This document shows, piece by piece, positions 1 through 9,600 of a stretch of DNA of 64,000 bases (positions within the stretch are counted from its first letter, which is position 1; each line of letters starts with the position of its first letter). The DNA is from Arenibacterium halophilum (GTDB taxonomy: Bacteria; Pseudomonadota; Alphaproteobacteria; Rhodobacterales; Rhodobacteraceae): assembly GCF_005938225.1 (NCBI RefSeq), contig NZ_VCPC01000002.1, forward strand, positions 248,001 through 312,000, written 5' to 3'. The notes below the pieces were generated by a model. The model was not told the DNA's origin, did not search any database, and saw nothing but the letters and a program-made list of their open reading frames with translations. The position numbers and the translations under genes were made by a program.

Positions 1-1
1 C

Positions 2-907
2 GATGCGCGGATCGTCATCCTGATCACCGACGCCGGTCCCAAGGATGTGCGCGACCCCAACGCACGCTCGCAGATCGGGGCGCGCGAAGTGCAGCGCGCC
101 GCGCAGGACAAGGGCGTGGCGATCATGACGCTGCATCTGAAGACCCGTGCAGGCGGCGAGGCCCAGCACGCCTATGCCGAAGGCGCCTATCGCGAACTCA
201 GCCGGTTCAACGACGATACATTTTACTATGGCATCGACAATGGCGCGCCCGAGGCATTCGAGGCCACGGTGCGCCGCGTCGTCACCGCGATCACCGATGT
301 GATCCGCACCGCCCGTGACGAGGCGCCGGTGCTCTCGACCGAGGAAACCGGGCAAGAGCTGGTGAACCTCGGCCTGGCGATGCAGCTGGCCTATCTGGGC
401 CGTCGCGAAGGCGCGCAGGCGCCCGATGTGATCGAAGGTTGGGTGTCGGAAAAAGCCATCGAAGATCCGGCGCGCCTGGCAATCGAACCCCGGCTTCTGG
501 TGACCAAGAATGAAATGGCGACTATGGCCGATCTGCTGTCGCAACTGCTGACGCTGGGGGAACAGGCGCGCGGGGCCGAGGATGCGGCCAATTTCTTTAC
601 GCAGGTGCGCGACGTTGTCGCCCGCATGGCGCAGAACCCCGACCGACTGGTGAATACAGAGTCGGAGACGCTGGGCGGCGCTTTGGAATTTCTCGAGGAT
701 TTGCCCTACGAAAGCCAGCTGATGCTGACGACCGAGGATCGCTGGGCGCAAAGCGCGATGAACCGGCGCCAGATTCTGGACGGGATGCGGCAGAAGCTGG
801 TGCAGTATCGCAAGTGGCTGCTGAACCCCGATGTCTGGACACCGCTGTATGACGGCGCACCCGATGGTGAATATGTCTTTGCCATGCCGTTCGACGTTCT
901 GCCCTAG
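2..907 (+). CDS. vWA-domain protein, C-terminal part (5' end outside window)
   Basis: The reading frame is open from base 2 to a TAG at 905-907, giving 301 visible residues; the true start lies left of the window. The first visible residues (RIVILITDAGPKD) look like the strand and Asp of the last metal-site loop of a von Willebrand A domain. After about 90 residues of vWA fold the rest is helical, Glu/Ala/Gln-rich and contains no motif I recognise. Such vWA proteins usually mediate metal-dependent protein-protein contacts. The ABC ATPase gene starts a few bases after the stop, so this is part of the operon that follows (ATPase, permease, SUMF1-fold protein). The specific role is unknown; the vWA call is fairly secure, the function is not. 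Confidence 0.7.
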   Translation, partial: DARIVILITDAGPKDVRDPNARSQIGAREVQRAAQDKGVAIMTLHLKTRAGGEAQHAYAEGAYRELSRFNDDTFYYGIDNGAPEAFEATVRRVVTAITDVIRTARDEAPVLSTEETGQELVNLGLAMQLAYLGRREGAQAPDVIEGWVSEKAIEDPARLAIEPRLLVTKNEMATMADLLSQLLTLGEQARGAEDAANFFTQVRDVVARMAQNPDRLVNTESETLGGALEFLEDLPYESQLMLTTEDRWAQSAMNRRQILDGMRQKLVQYRKWLLNPDVWTPLYDGAPDGEYVFAMPFDVLP

Positions 908-913
908 GCGGTG

Positions 914-1621
914 ATGGAGGGGCTGCACCTTCACGATGCCTCGGTTTCGCTGCGCGATGGCGACAGGGCGTTCCGGGTGTCTGTCGACGATCTTGCGATA
1001 GCCCCGGGGCAGGCCGTGGCGCTGACCGGGGCCAGTGGCTCGGGCAAGACGCTGCTGCTCGAAGTGCTGGGCCTGCTGCGTCGCCCTGATCCCGAAACGC
1101 GCTACGTCTGGCGGGAAATCGATCTTGCCGGCACATGGGCGCGACGGGCCGAACTGGCCGCGCTGCGGGGCCGCATGTTCGGATTCGTGCCGCAAACCGG
1201 GGGCTTGCTGCCTTTTCTTGATGTGCGCGCGAATGTGGCCCTGCCGCAGCGGGTAACGGGACGCGAAGATGCCGCGCGCGTGGGCGCGTTGATTGAACGG
1301 CTCGGGCTGACGGCGGTGGCCGCGTTGCGACCGGGCGCGCTGTCGATCGGTCAGCGCCAGCGCGTGGCGGTGGCGCGCGCGCTGGCCCATCGCCCGCCCG
1401 TCATCATCGCGGATGAACCCACCGCCGCGCTGGACGGTGACACCGCCAGCGACGTTCTGGCACTGTTGTTGGATACGGCGGCGCAGGATGGCTGCGCCGT
1501 GATCCTGTCGTCGCACGATCACTCCCGTGTTGCGCCATTTGGCCTGCGCCGGGTGCACCTGACCAGCCAGCGCGAGGCGGGCGGGCAGGTGATCTCGACA
1601 GCGGAGGAGATGCCATGGTGA
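914..1621 (+). CDS. ABC transporter ATP-binding protein, LolD/MacB type
   Basis: 235 residues. A complete ABC ATPase: Walker A GASGSGKT at 39-46, Q-loop Gln94, signature LSIGQ at 143-147, Walker B VIIADE at 163-168, D-loop Asp174 and switch His201. The short single-domain form, followed at once by an FtsX-like permease, fits the LolD/MacB/FtsE group, whose members act as mechanotransmission or lipoprotein-release machines rather than ordinary importers. An ATG at 914 was chosen; a GTG at 911 directly before it is an alternative. The gene lies a few bases after the vWA gene and overlaps the permease by seven bases, so the products are probably made together. The substrate is unknown. Confidence 0.88.
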   Translation: MEGLHLHDASVSLRDGDRAFRVSVDDLAIAPGQAVALTGASGSGKTLLLEVLGLLRRPDPETRYVWREIDLAGTWARRAELAALRGRMFGFVPQTGGLLPFLDVRANVALPQRVTGREDAARVGALIERLGLTAVAALRPGALSIGQRQRVAVARALAHRPPVIIADEPTAALDGDTASDVLALLLDTAAQDGCAVILSSHDHSRVAPFGLRRVHLTSQREAGGQVISTAEEMPW

Positions 1622-2811
1622 TCCTCTCGCTTGCCATGCGCGATCTTTGGCGTGACAGGTTTTTCACGCTGTGCAACATCGCCATCATGGTTGGCATCCT
1701 TGTTCCGCTTCTGGTGTTGTTCGGCGTCAAGAACGGCGTGTATTCCGCGCTAGTAGGTGACATGCTGGCCGATCCGGCCAACCTTCAGATCGACACGGCG
1801 GGCAATGCCACCCTGTCCGAGGCAGACATCGCCCCGATCCGTGACTGGCCCGAGGTGGCCTTTGTCACGCCGCGCGTGCGGGGCCAGTTCGATTTCATGA
1901 ACGTGCGCGCGGTTGATGGCCGCCGGATGCGCCCGGCGCTGGTGATCCCGTCGGGCGCGGGCGATCCGACCTTGCCGGATGGCGCCGATCTGGCTGCCGA
2001 TGAGGTGGCGATCAGCGCACAACTGGCCGAGCAGCTGACCCTGGCGCCCGGCGACGCGATCCAGCTGGTATCGCAGGCCGAAGACCGCCCCCGCCAGCTG
2101 GTTCTGCCGATGCGCGTGGCGCTGGTGCTGGCCCCCGGCGCGGCCTCGGGGCGGGCGGTGCTGGCGCGGTTCGAAACGCTGGATCTGATCGAGGCATTTT
2201 ACGATTCCTACAGCCTTCCCGACTATGGCATCGACACGGGTAAGGATTTGGCCACGCGCACCCCGGCCTATGCCGGTGCGCGGCTCTATGCCCGCCGGTT
2301 GGAAGAACTGGGCGCGCTCCAAGCCCGGGTTGAAACGCAGCTTGGTCTTGGCACGACCGCCCGCACGCGCGAGGTCGACTCGCTGTTGTCCTTGGGGCGC
2401 AAGCTCAACCTGGCGCTGGCAGGCACGGCGGCTTTGGCGGCGCTGGGGCTTGGTGCGGCGTTGGTGCTGGGGTTCTGGTCGCATGTGGTGCGCAAACGCG
2501 CGGTGCTGGCGGTGATCGCGCTGATCGGGCTGGGGCCGTGGCAACTTGCGCTGTTTCCGCTGGTACAGGCGGTGGTGACGGCCGCCGCTGGGCTGGCGAC
2601 GTCTTTCGTGCTGTATGCGCTGGCTGCGCGGGGGGCCGGCTGGCTGTTCAGGGCCGAGATGGCGCAGGGCGCACCGTTGGCGGTGATCGCGCCGGGGCAG
2701 GGCGCGCTGATCGCACTCGCCTTGCTGGCGCTTGTGATGCTGTCCGCAGGCGCGGCGGCATGGCGGGCGCAACGGATCGACCCGGCCACAATCCTGCGGG
2801 ACGCGATATGA
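1615..2811 (+). CDS. FtsX/LolC/MacB-type ABC permease
   Basis: 398 residues. One N-terminal membrane segment (about residues 15-36) is followed by a large periplasmic domain (about 40-260). Three membrane segments follow (about 265-290, 300-335 and 355-382), ending in a short cytoplasmic tail (RIDPATILRD) typical of the FtsX-like permease family. This is the usual MacB/LolC topology. The start ATG has a strong ribosome site (GGAGGAG) and overlaps the ATPase stop. The stop overlaps the next ATG (ATGA), showing tight translational coupling. With the ATPase it should form a homodimeric inner-membrane complex that passes ATP-driven motion to periplasmic partners; the SUMF1-fold protein encoded next is the natural candidate partner. 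That pairing is inference. Confidence 0.85.
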   Translation: MVILSLAMRDLWRDRFFTLCNIAIMVGILVPLLVLFGVKNGVYSALVGDMLADPANLQIDTAGNATLSEADIAPIRDWPEVAFVTPRVRGQFDFMNVRAVDGRRMRPALVIPSGAGDPTLPDGADLAADEVAISAQLAEQLTLAPGDAIQLVSQAEDRPRQLVLPMRVALVLAPGAASGRAVLARFETLDLIEAFYDSYSLPDYGIDTGKDLATRTPAYAGARLYARRLEELGALQARVETQLGLGTTARTREVDSLLSLGRKLNLALAGTAALAALGLGAALVLGFWSHVVRKRAVLAVIALIGLGPWQLALFPLVQAVVTAAAGLATSFVLYALAARGAGWLFRAEMAQGAPLAVIAPGQGALIALALLALVMLSAGAAAWRAQRIDPATILRDAI

Positions 2812-4376
2812 AGGCGCGCGCACTCTTCCTTGCCTGTGCGCTGGTAGGCCCGGCCGCTGCGCAAGACGCGCCTTGGCCGGTTGACCTGTACGATCCTGCG
2901 GCCGAAGCCGGCGCGCCAGCCGATTTGGTGCTGCCCATGCCCTGCGGCGCGTCGATGGCCTTTCAGAAGGTCGTCGTGCCCGTCGAACCCGGCGACCCGC
3001 TGGCCGACCGGCGCCTGCGCCTGGGCCAGACGCAGGATGAAACCGGCTTTTCCGACTATCTGCGCGCGGGGTTCCTGCGCGGCGCCTTCACCGAAGGCGA
3101 CGGCGGCACGACGTTCTACTACATCGCCCGGTATGAGCTGACACAAGGCCAGGTGCGCGCCCTGCGCGGCGATTGCAGCGCGCCGGGCCGAGCCGACCGG
3201 CTGGCGCAGGGCACGCTGTCTTGGTTCCAGGCGGTGCAACTGAGCGCGACCTATACCGAGTGGCTGATCGCGAACGAGGTGGCAGATCTGCCCGCCACCG
3301 ACGGCGCTCCGGGCTTCCTGCGCCTGCCGACCGAGGCCGAGTGGGAATATGCCACCCGCGGCGGCGCCAAGGTCGAGCCGACGCAATTTCCCGCGCGCCA
3401 TTTCTTCGGCGACGGCGCGTTGCAGGATTTTGCGCGGTTCCAGGGCAACGGATCATCACGCGGCCAGCTGGGGCCGATCGGGTTGCGCGCGGCCAACCCG
3501 CTGGGATTGTTCGACGTTTACGGCAACGCGGAAGAGCTGATGCTGGAACCGTTCCGCCTGAACGCCATCGGTCGCGATGGCGGGCAGGTGGGGGGCATCG
3601 TCACGCGCGGCGGGTCCGTCCTGTCGGACGCGCGGCAGGTCTACAGCGCGCAGCGCACCGAATATCCGCCCTTTGATGCCCGCACCGGCGCACCGCTGGC
3701 TTTTGAAACCTTTGGCGCGCGTTTCGTGATCTCGGCCCCCATTGCCACGTCCGACGCGCGGCTGCGCGCGATCCGCAGCCGCTGGATCGCCTTGGCTGAA
3801 AGCCTTGCCCGCCGTCCGACAGACAGCGGTGAACTGGACCCGACCGCGATATTGTCCGACCTGATCGAGGCGGAATCCGATCCGGTTCGCGGCGCGGCGC
3901 TGGACGATCTGAAACTGGCCTTCCGCCGCACCAGCGATCAGGCCCAGAGTGCCCAGCAGCAATCGGCCCGCGCCACGCTTCTAGCAGGGGCGATCTTTGT
4001 CGAGATGCTGGGCGATACCGAGGCCGACATCGCCGCGAAACAGGCCGGGATCCGGATGCTGATCGACCTGCAAAGGGCGGGCAACCAAAGCGCCGTCTAC
4101 GCCCGGCAGGTCGCGAAACACGTGGTCGAAACCGATGCGCTGCGCCGCGAACGCGCGACCTATCTGCTGTCGTTCCGCGCCGCGCTGGATACGTTGACTG
4201 CTGATGTTGCCGCCCCCCTGCGCGAAGCGGCCTACAACGTCCTGCGCGAAGAGTTGACACTGGCGGGACGGCAGGCGCTTTTGCCCGTGCTCGACCGGTT
4301 CTGGGCCGATCTGGAGAGCTATTCCGCCGCGCCCGATCTTGACCCCGAGGCGCTGCTGGACCTTGCGCTGAACTAG
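2808..4376 (+). CDS. Secreted SUMF1 (formylglycine-generating-enzyme fold) protein
   Basis: 522 residues, starting at the ATG that overlaps the permease stop. Residues 1-18 form a signal peptide ending AAAQ. A SUMF1/FGE-sulfatase fold covers about 95-305, with the family landmarks YELTQGQ, FLRLPTEAEWEYATRGG, a GNAEEL equivalent of the usual GNVWEW, and TRGGS. The catalytic cysteines of true formylglycine-generating enzymes, just after RGGS, are missing: the stretch reads SVLSDARQVYSAQRTEY. It is therefore probably a binding module and not a sulfatase activator. Residues 320-522 are a helical domain of unknown role. It is the last gene of the vWA-ABC operon and is predicted to be periplasmic. 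Confidence 0.82.
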   Translation: MKARALFLACALVGPAAAQDAPWPVDLYDPAAEAGAPADLVLPMPCGASMAFQKVVVPVEPGDPLADRRLRLGQTQDETGFSDYLRAGFLRGAFTEGDGGTTFYYIARYELTQGQVRALRGDCSAPGRADRLAQGTLSWFQAVQLSATYTEWLIANEVADLPATDGAPGFLRLPTEAEWEYATRGGAKVEPTQFPARHFFGDGALQDFARFQGNGSSRGQLGPIGLRAANPLGLFDVYGNAEELMLEPFRLNAIGRDGGQVGGIVTRGGSVLSDARQVYSAQRTEYPPFDARTGAPLAFETFGARFVISAPIATSDARLRAIRSRWIALAESLARRPTDSGELDPTAILSDLIEAESDPVRGAALDDLKLAFRRTSDQAQSAQQQSARATLLAGAIFVEMLGDTEADIAAKQAGIRMLIDLQRAGNQSAVYARQVAKHVVETDALRRERATYLLSFRAALDTLTADVAAPLREAAYNVLREELTLAGRQALLPVLDRFWADLESYSAAPDLDPEALLDLALN

Positions 4377-4559
4377 CTCCGATGAAACGCGCCGATCACA
4401 ATTGCGCTGCAAACTGCTGGATTCGGCTTGGGCGGGATCAGAAAACTTGACTTTCAGCCGGGGGTTTGTTCGGGTGTTGTTCTAGGTAAAGTCGTTTTTC
4501 CCGGTTCCCCGGGCCCGTTCTGCCGGGCGCAACAGGGGCTGGCTTCGGAGGTTTTTGAA

Positions 4560-5900
4560 ATGTTGAAACGAAATCTTTGCGCATCCCTGATGGCTGCCAG
4601 CGTGATCGTCTTTCCGGTGGAGCGCGCGCAGGCCGATCGCGGCGCGGCGCTGCTGGGCGGTGCCCTGCTTGGCGGGATCATCGTCAACGAAATCAACAAG
4701 AACAAGCGTCGCCGCACGGTGTCCTCGGGTTCCAGCGCCGCCTATAGCGCGCAGCGCGCCCAGAACCGTCAGGTCCAGACCGCGTTGAACTACTTTGGCT
4801 ACAATGCCGGTACGGTCGACGGGTCACTTGGCAGCCGCTCGCGCGCAGCTATTTCGCAGTATCAGGCGCAGATGGGGTTCAACCCCGATGGCGGTCTGGA
4901 CGATTACGAACGTGATTTCCTGCTGGGAAGCCACCAGCGCGCGATGGCCTCGTCGCATGTGGCGCCATATAACCAGATCGTCGCGCAGCAGGGCCCGGCC
5001 GGACTGCTGCGGACCTATCGCAACGAGCAGCTGGGCATCTCGACCACCACAGCGGTGCAACCCGCGCCGGCTCCGGCGCCTGCGCCGGCACCTGTTCCGG
5101 TGGCAACGGCCCCCGCGCCTCAGCCAATGCCTGCACCAACACCGGCCCCGGCTGCGACGCCGGCCCCGACCGAGCCTGTTTCGGTCACCACCCGGTCCGA
5201 CAATGCATCGCTGCCATCATTCACCTTCGGTCAGGCCGATCGCTCGGTCAGCCAGCACTGCAGCGAGATCAACGTGCTCACCGCTGCCAATGGCGGCATC
5301 ACGGCGCCCGGCCGGGTGACGGATTCGGAATTCGCGCTGAACGAACAATTCTGCCTCGCCCGGACTCATGCGATGGCTGAATCGAACTCGATCACCGCCA
5401 CGATCCCGAACCTGACCGAAGCGCAGATCGAACAGCAGTGCCAGGGTTTGGCGCAAGTCATCAAGCCGCAGCTTTCGGCCCTGCCGACAGCCCGCCCCGA
5501 CATGGTCATAAGCGACGCCTCGGCCGTGCTGCAAGGTTCGGGCCAGCCGATGGCGCAGCTGATCTCGGGCGGCAAGGTCTGCCTCGGGGTTGGGTATCGC
5601 ACCGACAACGCGGAAATGGCGCTGGCCTCTGCCGTGCTGCTCTCGGCTGCCGGTCAGCTTGGGTATGGCGAAGCTGTCAGCCACCACATGCGCGAAGGCT
5701 TTGGCACCGCTCAGGCGGATGCAGCCAAATCCGGCGCCTGGATGTCTCTGGCGCTGAACGCAGTCACTTCGACCGCTGGCGCTGCCGTGATGGGCCAGTC
5801 TCAGGACCGCGTCGCCGTGCTGCAGGATGCGAGCCAAGGGTCGGCCAGTGGTGGCGCCTCGGCGGGCCTGCCGGTCTTCCCGGCGCCTTCGGGCAACTGA
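4560..5900 (+). CDS. Secreted peptidoglycan-binding-domain protein
   Basis: 446 residues. The ATG at 4560 is preceded by CGGAGG at good spacing and opens a signal peptide (MLKRNLCASLMAASVIVFPVERAQA); frame upstream of this start has no support. A glycine-rich hydrophobic stretch (ALLGGALLGGIIV) and a basic patch follow. A PG_binding_1 domain lies at about 60-118 (VQTALNYFGYNAGTVDG, then SRSRAAISQYQ). A Pro/Ala-rich linker spans about 160-200. The C-terminal domain (about 215-440) is unknown and holds four cysteines in HCSEI, QFCLA, QQCQG and KVCLG contexts, enough for two disulfides. It lies 183 bases after the SUMF1 gene with its own ribosome site, so it may be a separate unit or the end of the operon. 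Confidence 0.8.
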   Translation: MLKRNLCASLMAASVIVFPVERAQADRGAALLGGALLGGIIVNEINKNKRRRTVSSGSSAAYSAQRAQNRQVQTALNYFGYNAGTVDGSLGSRSRAAISQYQAQMGFNPDGGLDDYERDFLLGSHQRAMASSHVAPYNQIVAQQGPAGLLRTYRNEQLGISTTTAVQPAPAPAPAPAPVPVATAPAPQPMPAPTPAPAATPAPTEPVSVTTRSDNASLPSFTFGQADRSVSQHCSEINVLTAANGGITAPGRVTDSEFALNEQFCLARTHAMAESNSITATIPNLTEAQIEQQCQGLAQVIKPQLSALPTARPDMVISDASAVLQGSGQPMAQLISGGKVCLGVGYRTDNAEMALASAVLLSAAGQLGYGEAVSHHMREGFGTAQADAAKSGAWMSLALNAVTSTAGAAVMGQSQDRVAVLQDASQGSASGGASAGLPVFPAPSGN

Positions 5901-5930
5901 GCCAGTCATACGCTCCGATACGCAATGATC

Positions 5931-5959
5931 GCCCCGGCCAGAAACGGTCGGGGCTTTTT
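5931..5959 (+). terminator. Intrinsic terminator after the PG-binding gene
   Basis: The arms GCCCCGGCC (5931-5939) and GGTCGGGGC (5946-5954) pair over nine bases with one G-U, around a six-base loop. Five T residues follow directly, then more T-rich sequence. Confidence 0.85.
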
Positions 5960-5960
5960 G

Positions 5961-6022
5961 CTTCTTTAGGGCAGAAATATCCCGGGGGAGTCCCGCAGGG
6001 ACGGGGGCAGAGCCCCTTCTTC
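5961..6022 (-). repeat. Intergenic palindromic repeat, copy 1
   Basis: Read on the minus strand it runs GGGGCTCTGCCCC, GTCCCTGCGGGAC, TCCCCCGGGATATTT, then a CCC..AAAGAAG-like tail. This matches copies at 6530, 13885, 23961, 46584 and 55793. It contains two small hairpins and lies just after the terminator of the preceding gene. Confidence 0.8.
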
Positions 6023-6155
6023 TTGTCGCGGGCCTGGTGGGAATAAAAAATCCGTGCAGCTTTTTTGTGCCTGACAGGTAAGCGACTGGATTGGCAAAAA
6101 AACAAAAGCCGCCCAAAGGGCAGCTTTGTTTTCAACCGTGGGTGTCGGTTGATTT

Positions 6156-6230
6156 TGGAGCGGGCGAGGCGATTCGAACGCCCGACCCTAACCTTGGCAA
6201 GGTTATGCTCTACCCCTGAGCTACGCCCGC
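6156..6230 (-). tRNA. tRNA-Gly (anticodon GCC)
   Basis: The minus strand reads as a complete cloverleaf of 72 bases plus an encoded CCA end. The acceptor stem is GCGGGCG/CGCCCGC, and the D arm is GCTC-loop-GAGC. The anticodon loop is TTGCCAA within the stem TAACC/GGTTA, and the T loop is TTCGAAT. The anticodon GCC reads GGC and GGT glycine codons. There is no intron and no neighbouring RNA gene. Confidence 0.97.
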
Positions 6231-6245
6231 TTCCTTGTGAGGGCG

Positions 6246-6274
6246 GATGTATAAATATCTCGGATCGGCTGCAA
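6246..6274 (-). promoter_or_regulatory. Candidate sigma70 promoter for tRNA-Gly
   Basis: On the minus strand a TTGCAG box (6274-6269) lies about 15-17 bases from a TATACA/TACATC box (6253-6246). The expected transcript start would fall roughly ten bases before the mature tRNA end at 6230. Position and base content fit, but spacing is uncertain. Confidence 0.45.
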
Positions 6275-6371
6275 GAGGAAAATCGCGGCTTACGAAAATT
6301 TTCTTGCCGCGCGACGGAAAACGGCCGATCCTGCGTTTGTATCTTGCGAGGTCCAATGGGAGTGTTCGCGG

Positions 6372-6443
6372 ATGAAGTACCTGCAAACGATAAAAATAGC
6401 GATTCTGGGCGCGCTGATCTTCGTTGCGTTGCTGATCAGCTAG
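6372..6443 (+). CDS. Possible 23-residue single-span membrane peptide
   Basis: A short frame from ATG to TAG encodes a peptide starting MKYLQTIKIA, followed by a hydrophobic run rich in Leu, Ile, Ala and Val and ending LLIS. It has a positively charged N-terminus and one predicted membrane helix, like known bacterial small membrane proteins. GGGAG lies about nine bases before the ATG. There is no homology that I can assign. It sits alone in the 410-base gap between tRNA-Gly and pyc, so chance cannot be excluded. Confidence 0.3.
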   Translation: MKYLQTIKIAILGALIFVALLIS

Positions 6444-6529
6444 GGTGTCAGGCCGGTGACGCCCTATGACCTGGTCTGAGGCGCTGAGAGTTCTGCCCCC
6501 ACCGTAGGGAGGTGGCAATACAATGGGTT

Positions 6530-6588
6530 GGGGGCGCTGCCCCCGTCCCTGCGGGACTCCCCCGGGATATTTTTGCCCCGAAGAAGAA
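6530..6588 (+). repeat. Intergenic palindromic repeat, copy 2
   Basis: Order on the plus strand: GGGGGCGCTGCCCCC hairpin, GTCCCTGCGGGAC hairpin, CCCCCGGGATATTT, then TGCCCCGAAGAAG. It is nearly identical to copy 1 but in the opposite orientation, and lies beyond the 3' end of pyc. Confidence 0.85.
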
Positions 6589-6595
6589 TTGCTCA

Positions 6596-6633
6596 AAGAA
6601 GAAGGGGCGCGCCGCGGCTATCTGGCGGCGCGC
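6596..6633 (-). terminator. Candidate terminator of pyc
   Basis: On the minus strand GCGCGCCGC (6633-6625) pairs perfectly with GCGGCGCGC (6615-6607). CCC and the T-rich TTCTTCTTT follow, eight bases after the pyc stop. The U tract is interrupted, so strength is uncertain. Confidence 0.55.
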
Positions 6634-6640
6634 ACGCGGG

Positions 6641-9600
6641 TTATTCCAATTCGACCAAAAGGTCCTTGGCGTCGATCTGGGTGCCGGGGGTGACGTGAAC
6701 GGCCTTGATGGTGCCGTCGCGTTCGGCATGCAGGCCGGTTTCCATTTTCATGGCTTCGATGGTCAGCAGCAGGTCGCCCTGTTTGATCTTCTGTCCGACG
6801 CTTGCGCCGACCGAGGCGACAACGCCGGGCATCGGCGCGCCGATGTGGTTGGGGTTGCCGGCTTCTGCCTTGGGGCGTGCGGCTGTTGCGGCGGTGACCA
6901 GGCGGTTCGGAACGCGGATCACCCGGGGCTGGCCGTTCAACTCGAAGAACACCTTCACCTCGCCCTTTTCGTCGGTGTCGCCAATGGCTTGCAGGCGGAT
7001 TTCCAGAGTCTTGCCGGGGTCGATCTCGGCGCTGATTTCCTCGCCCGGTTCCATACCATAGAAGAAGGTATGGGTTGGAAGCGTCCGCACCGGGCCATAG
7101 CTGCGGTGGCGGCCCATGTAATCCAGGAAGACCTTGGGATACATGAGGTATCCGTTCAGATCCTCGTCATCGATGCTCATGCCTTCCAACTCGGCGGAAA
7201 GTTTGCCACGGGTCTCTTCGATGTCTACCGGGGCGGCCTTTAGCCCTGGTCGGTCGAGATTGGGCTTTTCTCCTTTCAGCACTTTCTTGAGGATGGTGTC
7301 GGGAAAACCGCCCGGCGGCTGGCCGAGGTTGCCGCGCATCATGTCGATCACCGAGTCGGGGAAAGACACCTCGGTTTTCGGGTCTTCGACCTGCGCGCGT
7401 GTCAGTCCCTGAGACACCATCATCAGCGCCATGTCGCCCACCACCTTGGAGGAAGGCGTGACCTTGACGATGTCGCCGAACATGCGGTTCACATCGGCAT
7501 ACATCTGCGCCACCTCGTGCCAGCGTTCTTCCAGCCCCATCGAGCGGGCCTGCGCCTTGAGGTTGGTGAACTGCCCACCCGGCATCTCGTGCAGATAGAC
7601 CTCGGAAGCCGGGGCCTGCATGCCCGATTCGAATGCCGCGTACTGGCCGCGTACCGCCTCCCAGTAATCCGAGATTTCGCGGATCGCCCCGATGTCGAGC
7701 CCGGTGTCGCGGTCGGTGTGGCGCAGCGCCTCGACCACCGAACCCAGCGTGGCTTGCGAGGTATTGCCCGAGAGCGCGTCCATCGCGCAATCGACCGCAT
7801 CGACGCCCGCCTCAGATGCGGCCATGATGGTGGCGATGGCCACCCCGGCGGTGTCGTGGGTGTGGAAGTGGATCGGCAGGCCAACCTCTTCCTTCAGCGC
7901 CTTGACCAGCACGCGGGCGGCAGCGGGTTTCAGCAGGCCCGCCATATCCTTGAGGCCCAGGATATGGGCCCCGGCGTCGCGCAATTGCTTGCCCATCGCC
8001 ACGTAGTACTTGAGGTCGTATTTGGCGCGGTCCGGGTCGAACAGATCGCCGGTATAGCAGACCGTGCCTTCGCAAATCTTGCCCGACTCGACCACCGCAT
8101 CCATCGCCACGCGCATGTTTTCGACCCAGTTCAGCGAATCGAAGACGCGGAACACGTCGATGCCGGTTTCGGCGGCCTGTTTCACGAAGAACTTGACCAC
8201 GTTGTCGGGGTAGTTGGTATAGCCGACCCCGTTGGCCCCGCGCAGCAGCATCTGGGTCATCAGGTTGGGCATCCGCTCGCGCAGGTCACGCAGGCGCTGC
8301 CAGGGGCATTCCTGCAGGAAGCGATAGGCCACGTCAAAGGTCGCGCCGCCCCAGCATTCCATCGAGAACAGCTGTGACAGGTTGGCGGAATAGGCAGGCG
8401 CCACTTTGATCATGTCGATCGATCGCATCCGCGTCGCCAGCAGCGACTGATGCCCGTCGCGCATCGTGGTGTCGGTGATCAGCAGCTGGCGCTGTGCCTT
8501 CATCCAGTCGGCCACCGCCTGCGGGCCCTTCTGCTCCAGCAGGTTGCGGGTGCCCATCATTGGCTCACCTCTCAGCGCGGGGGGCTTGGGCGCCTTCAGA
8601 TCGGCGGCGGGCAGGGGGCGGTTCTTGGTTTCCGGGTGCCCGTTGACCGTGATGTCGGCGATATAGGTCAGCACCTTGGTGCCCCGGTCGCGGCGGCTGC
8701 GGAAGTTGAACAGCTCGGGCGTCGTGTCGATGAACTTGGTGGTGTATTCGTTCGACAGGAAGGTCGGGTGTTTCAGCAGGTTCTCGACAAAGGCGATGTT
8801 GGTCGACACGCCGCGGATGCGGAATTCGCGCAAGGCCCGGTCCATCCGGGCGATGGCCATCTCGGGCGTCGGCGCCTTGGCGGTGATCTTCGTCAGCAGC
8901 GAATCGTAGTAGCGCGTGATGACCCCGCCCGCGTAAGCCGTGCCGCCATCCAGCCGGATGCCCATGCCTGTCGCACTGCGATAGGCGGTGAGGCGGCCAT
9001 AGTCGGGGATGAAATTGTTCTGCGGATCCTCGGTTGTGACGCGGCATTGCAGCGCGTGGCCGGTCAGGCGCACGTCATCCTGACTGTCCTTGCCGGTGGC
9101 CTCGGCAATTGTCTTGCCTTCGGCAATCAGGATCTGGGCGCGCACGATGTCGATGCCGGTCACCTCTTCGGTGACGGTATGTTCGACCTGCACGCGGGGG
9201 TTCACCTCGATAAAGTAGAACTGGCCCGACTCCATATCCATCAGGAATTCGACGGTGCCCGCGCATTCGTAATTCACGTGTTTGCAGATGCGATAGCCAA
9301 GTTCGCAGATCTCGGCGCGCTGATCTTCGCTCAGGTAGGGCGCGGGGGCGCGTTCGACGACCTTCTGGTTGCGGCGCTGGACCGAACAGTCGCGCTCGAA
9401 CAGATGGTACATGTTCCCGTGCTTGTCGCCAAGGATCTGCACTTCGACGTGGCGGGCGCGGGTGATCATCTTTTCAAGATAGCCCTCGCCGTTGCCAAAG
9501 GCGGCCTCGGCCTCGCGGCGGCCTTCCTTGACCTTGTCTTCCAGCTCCTCCGGCTTTTCGATCGGGCGCATGCCGCGACCGCCGCCGCCCCAGGACGCCT

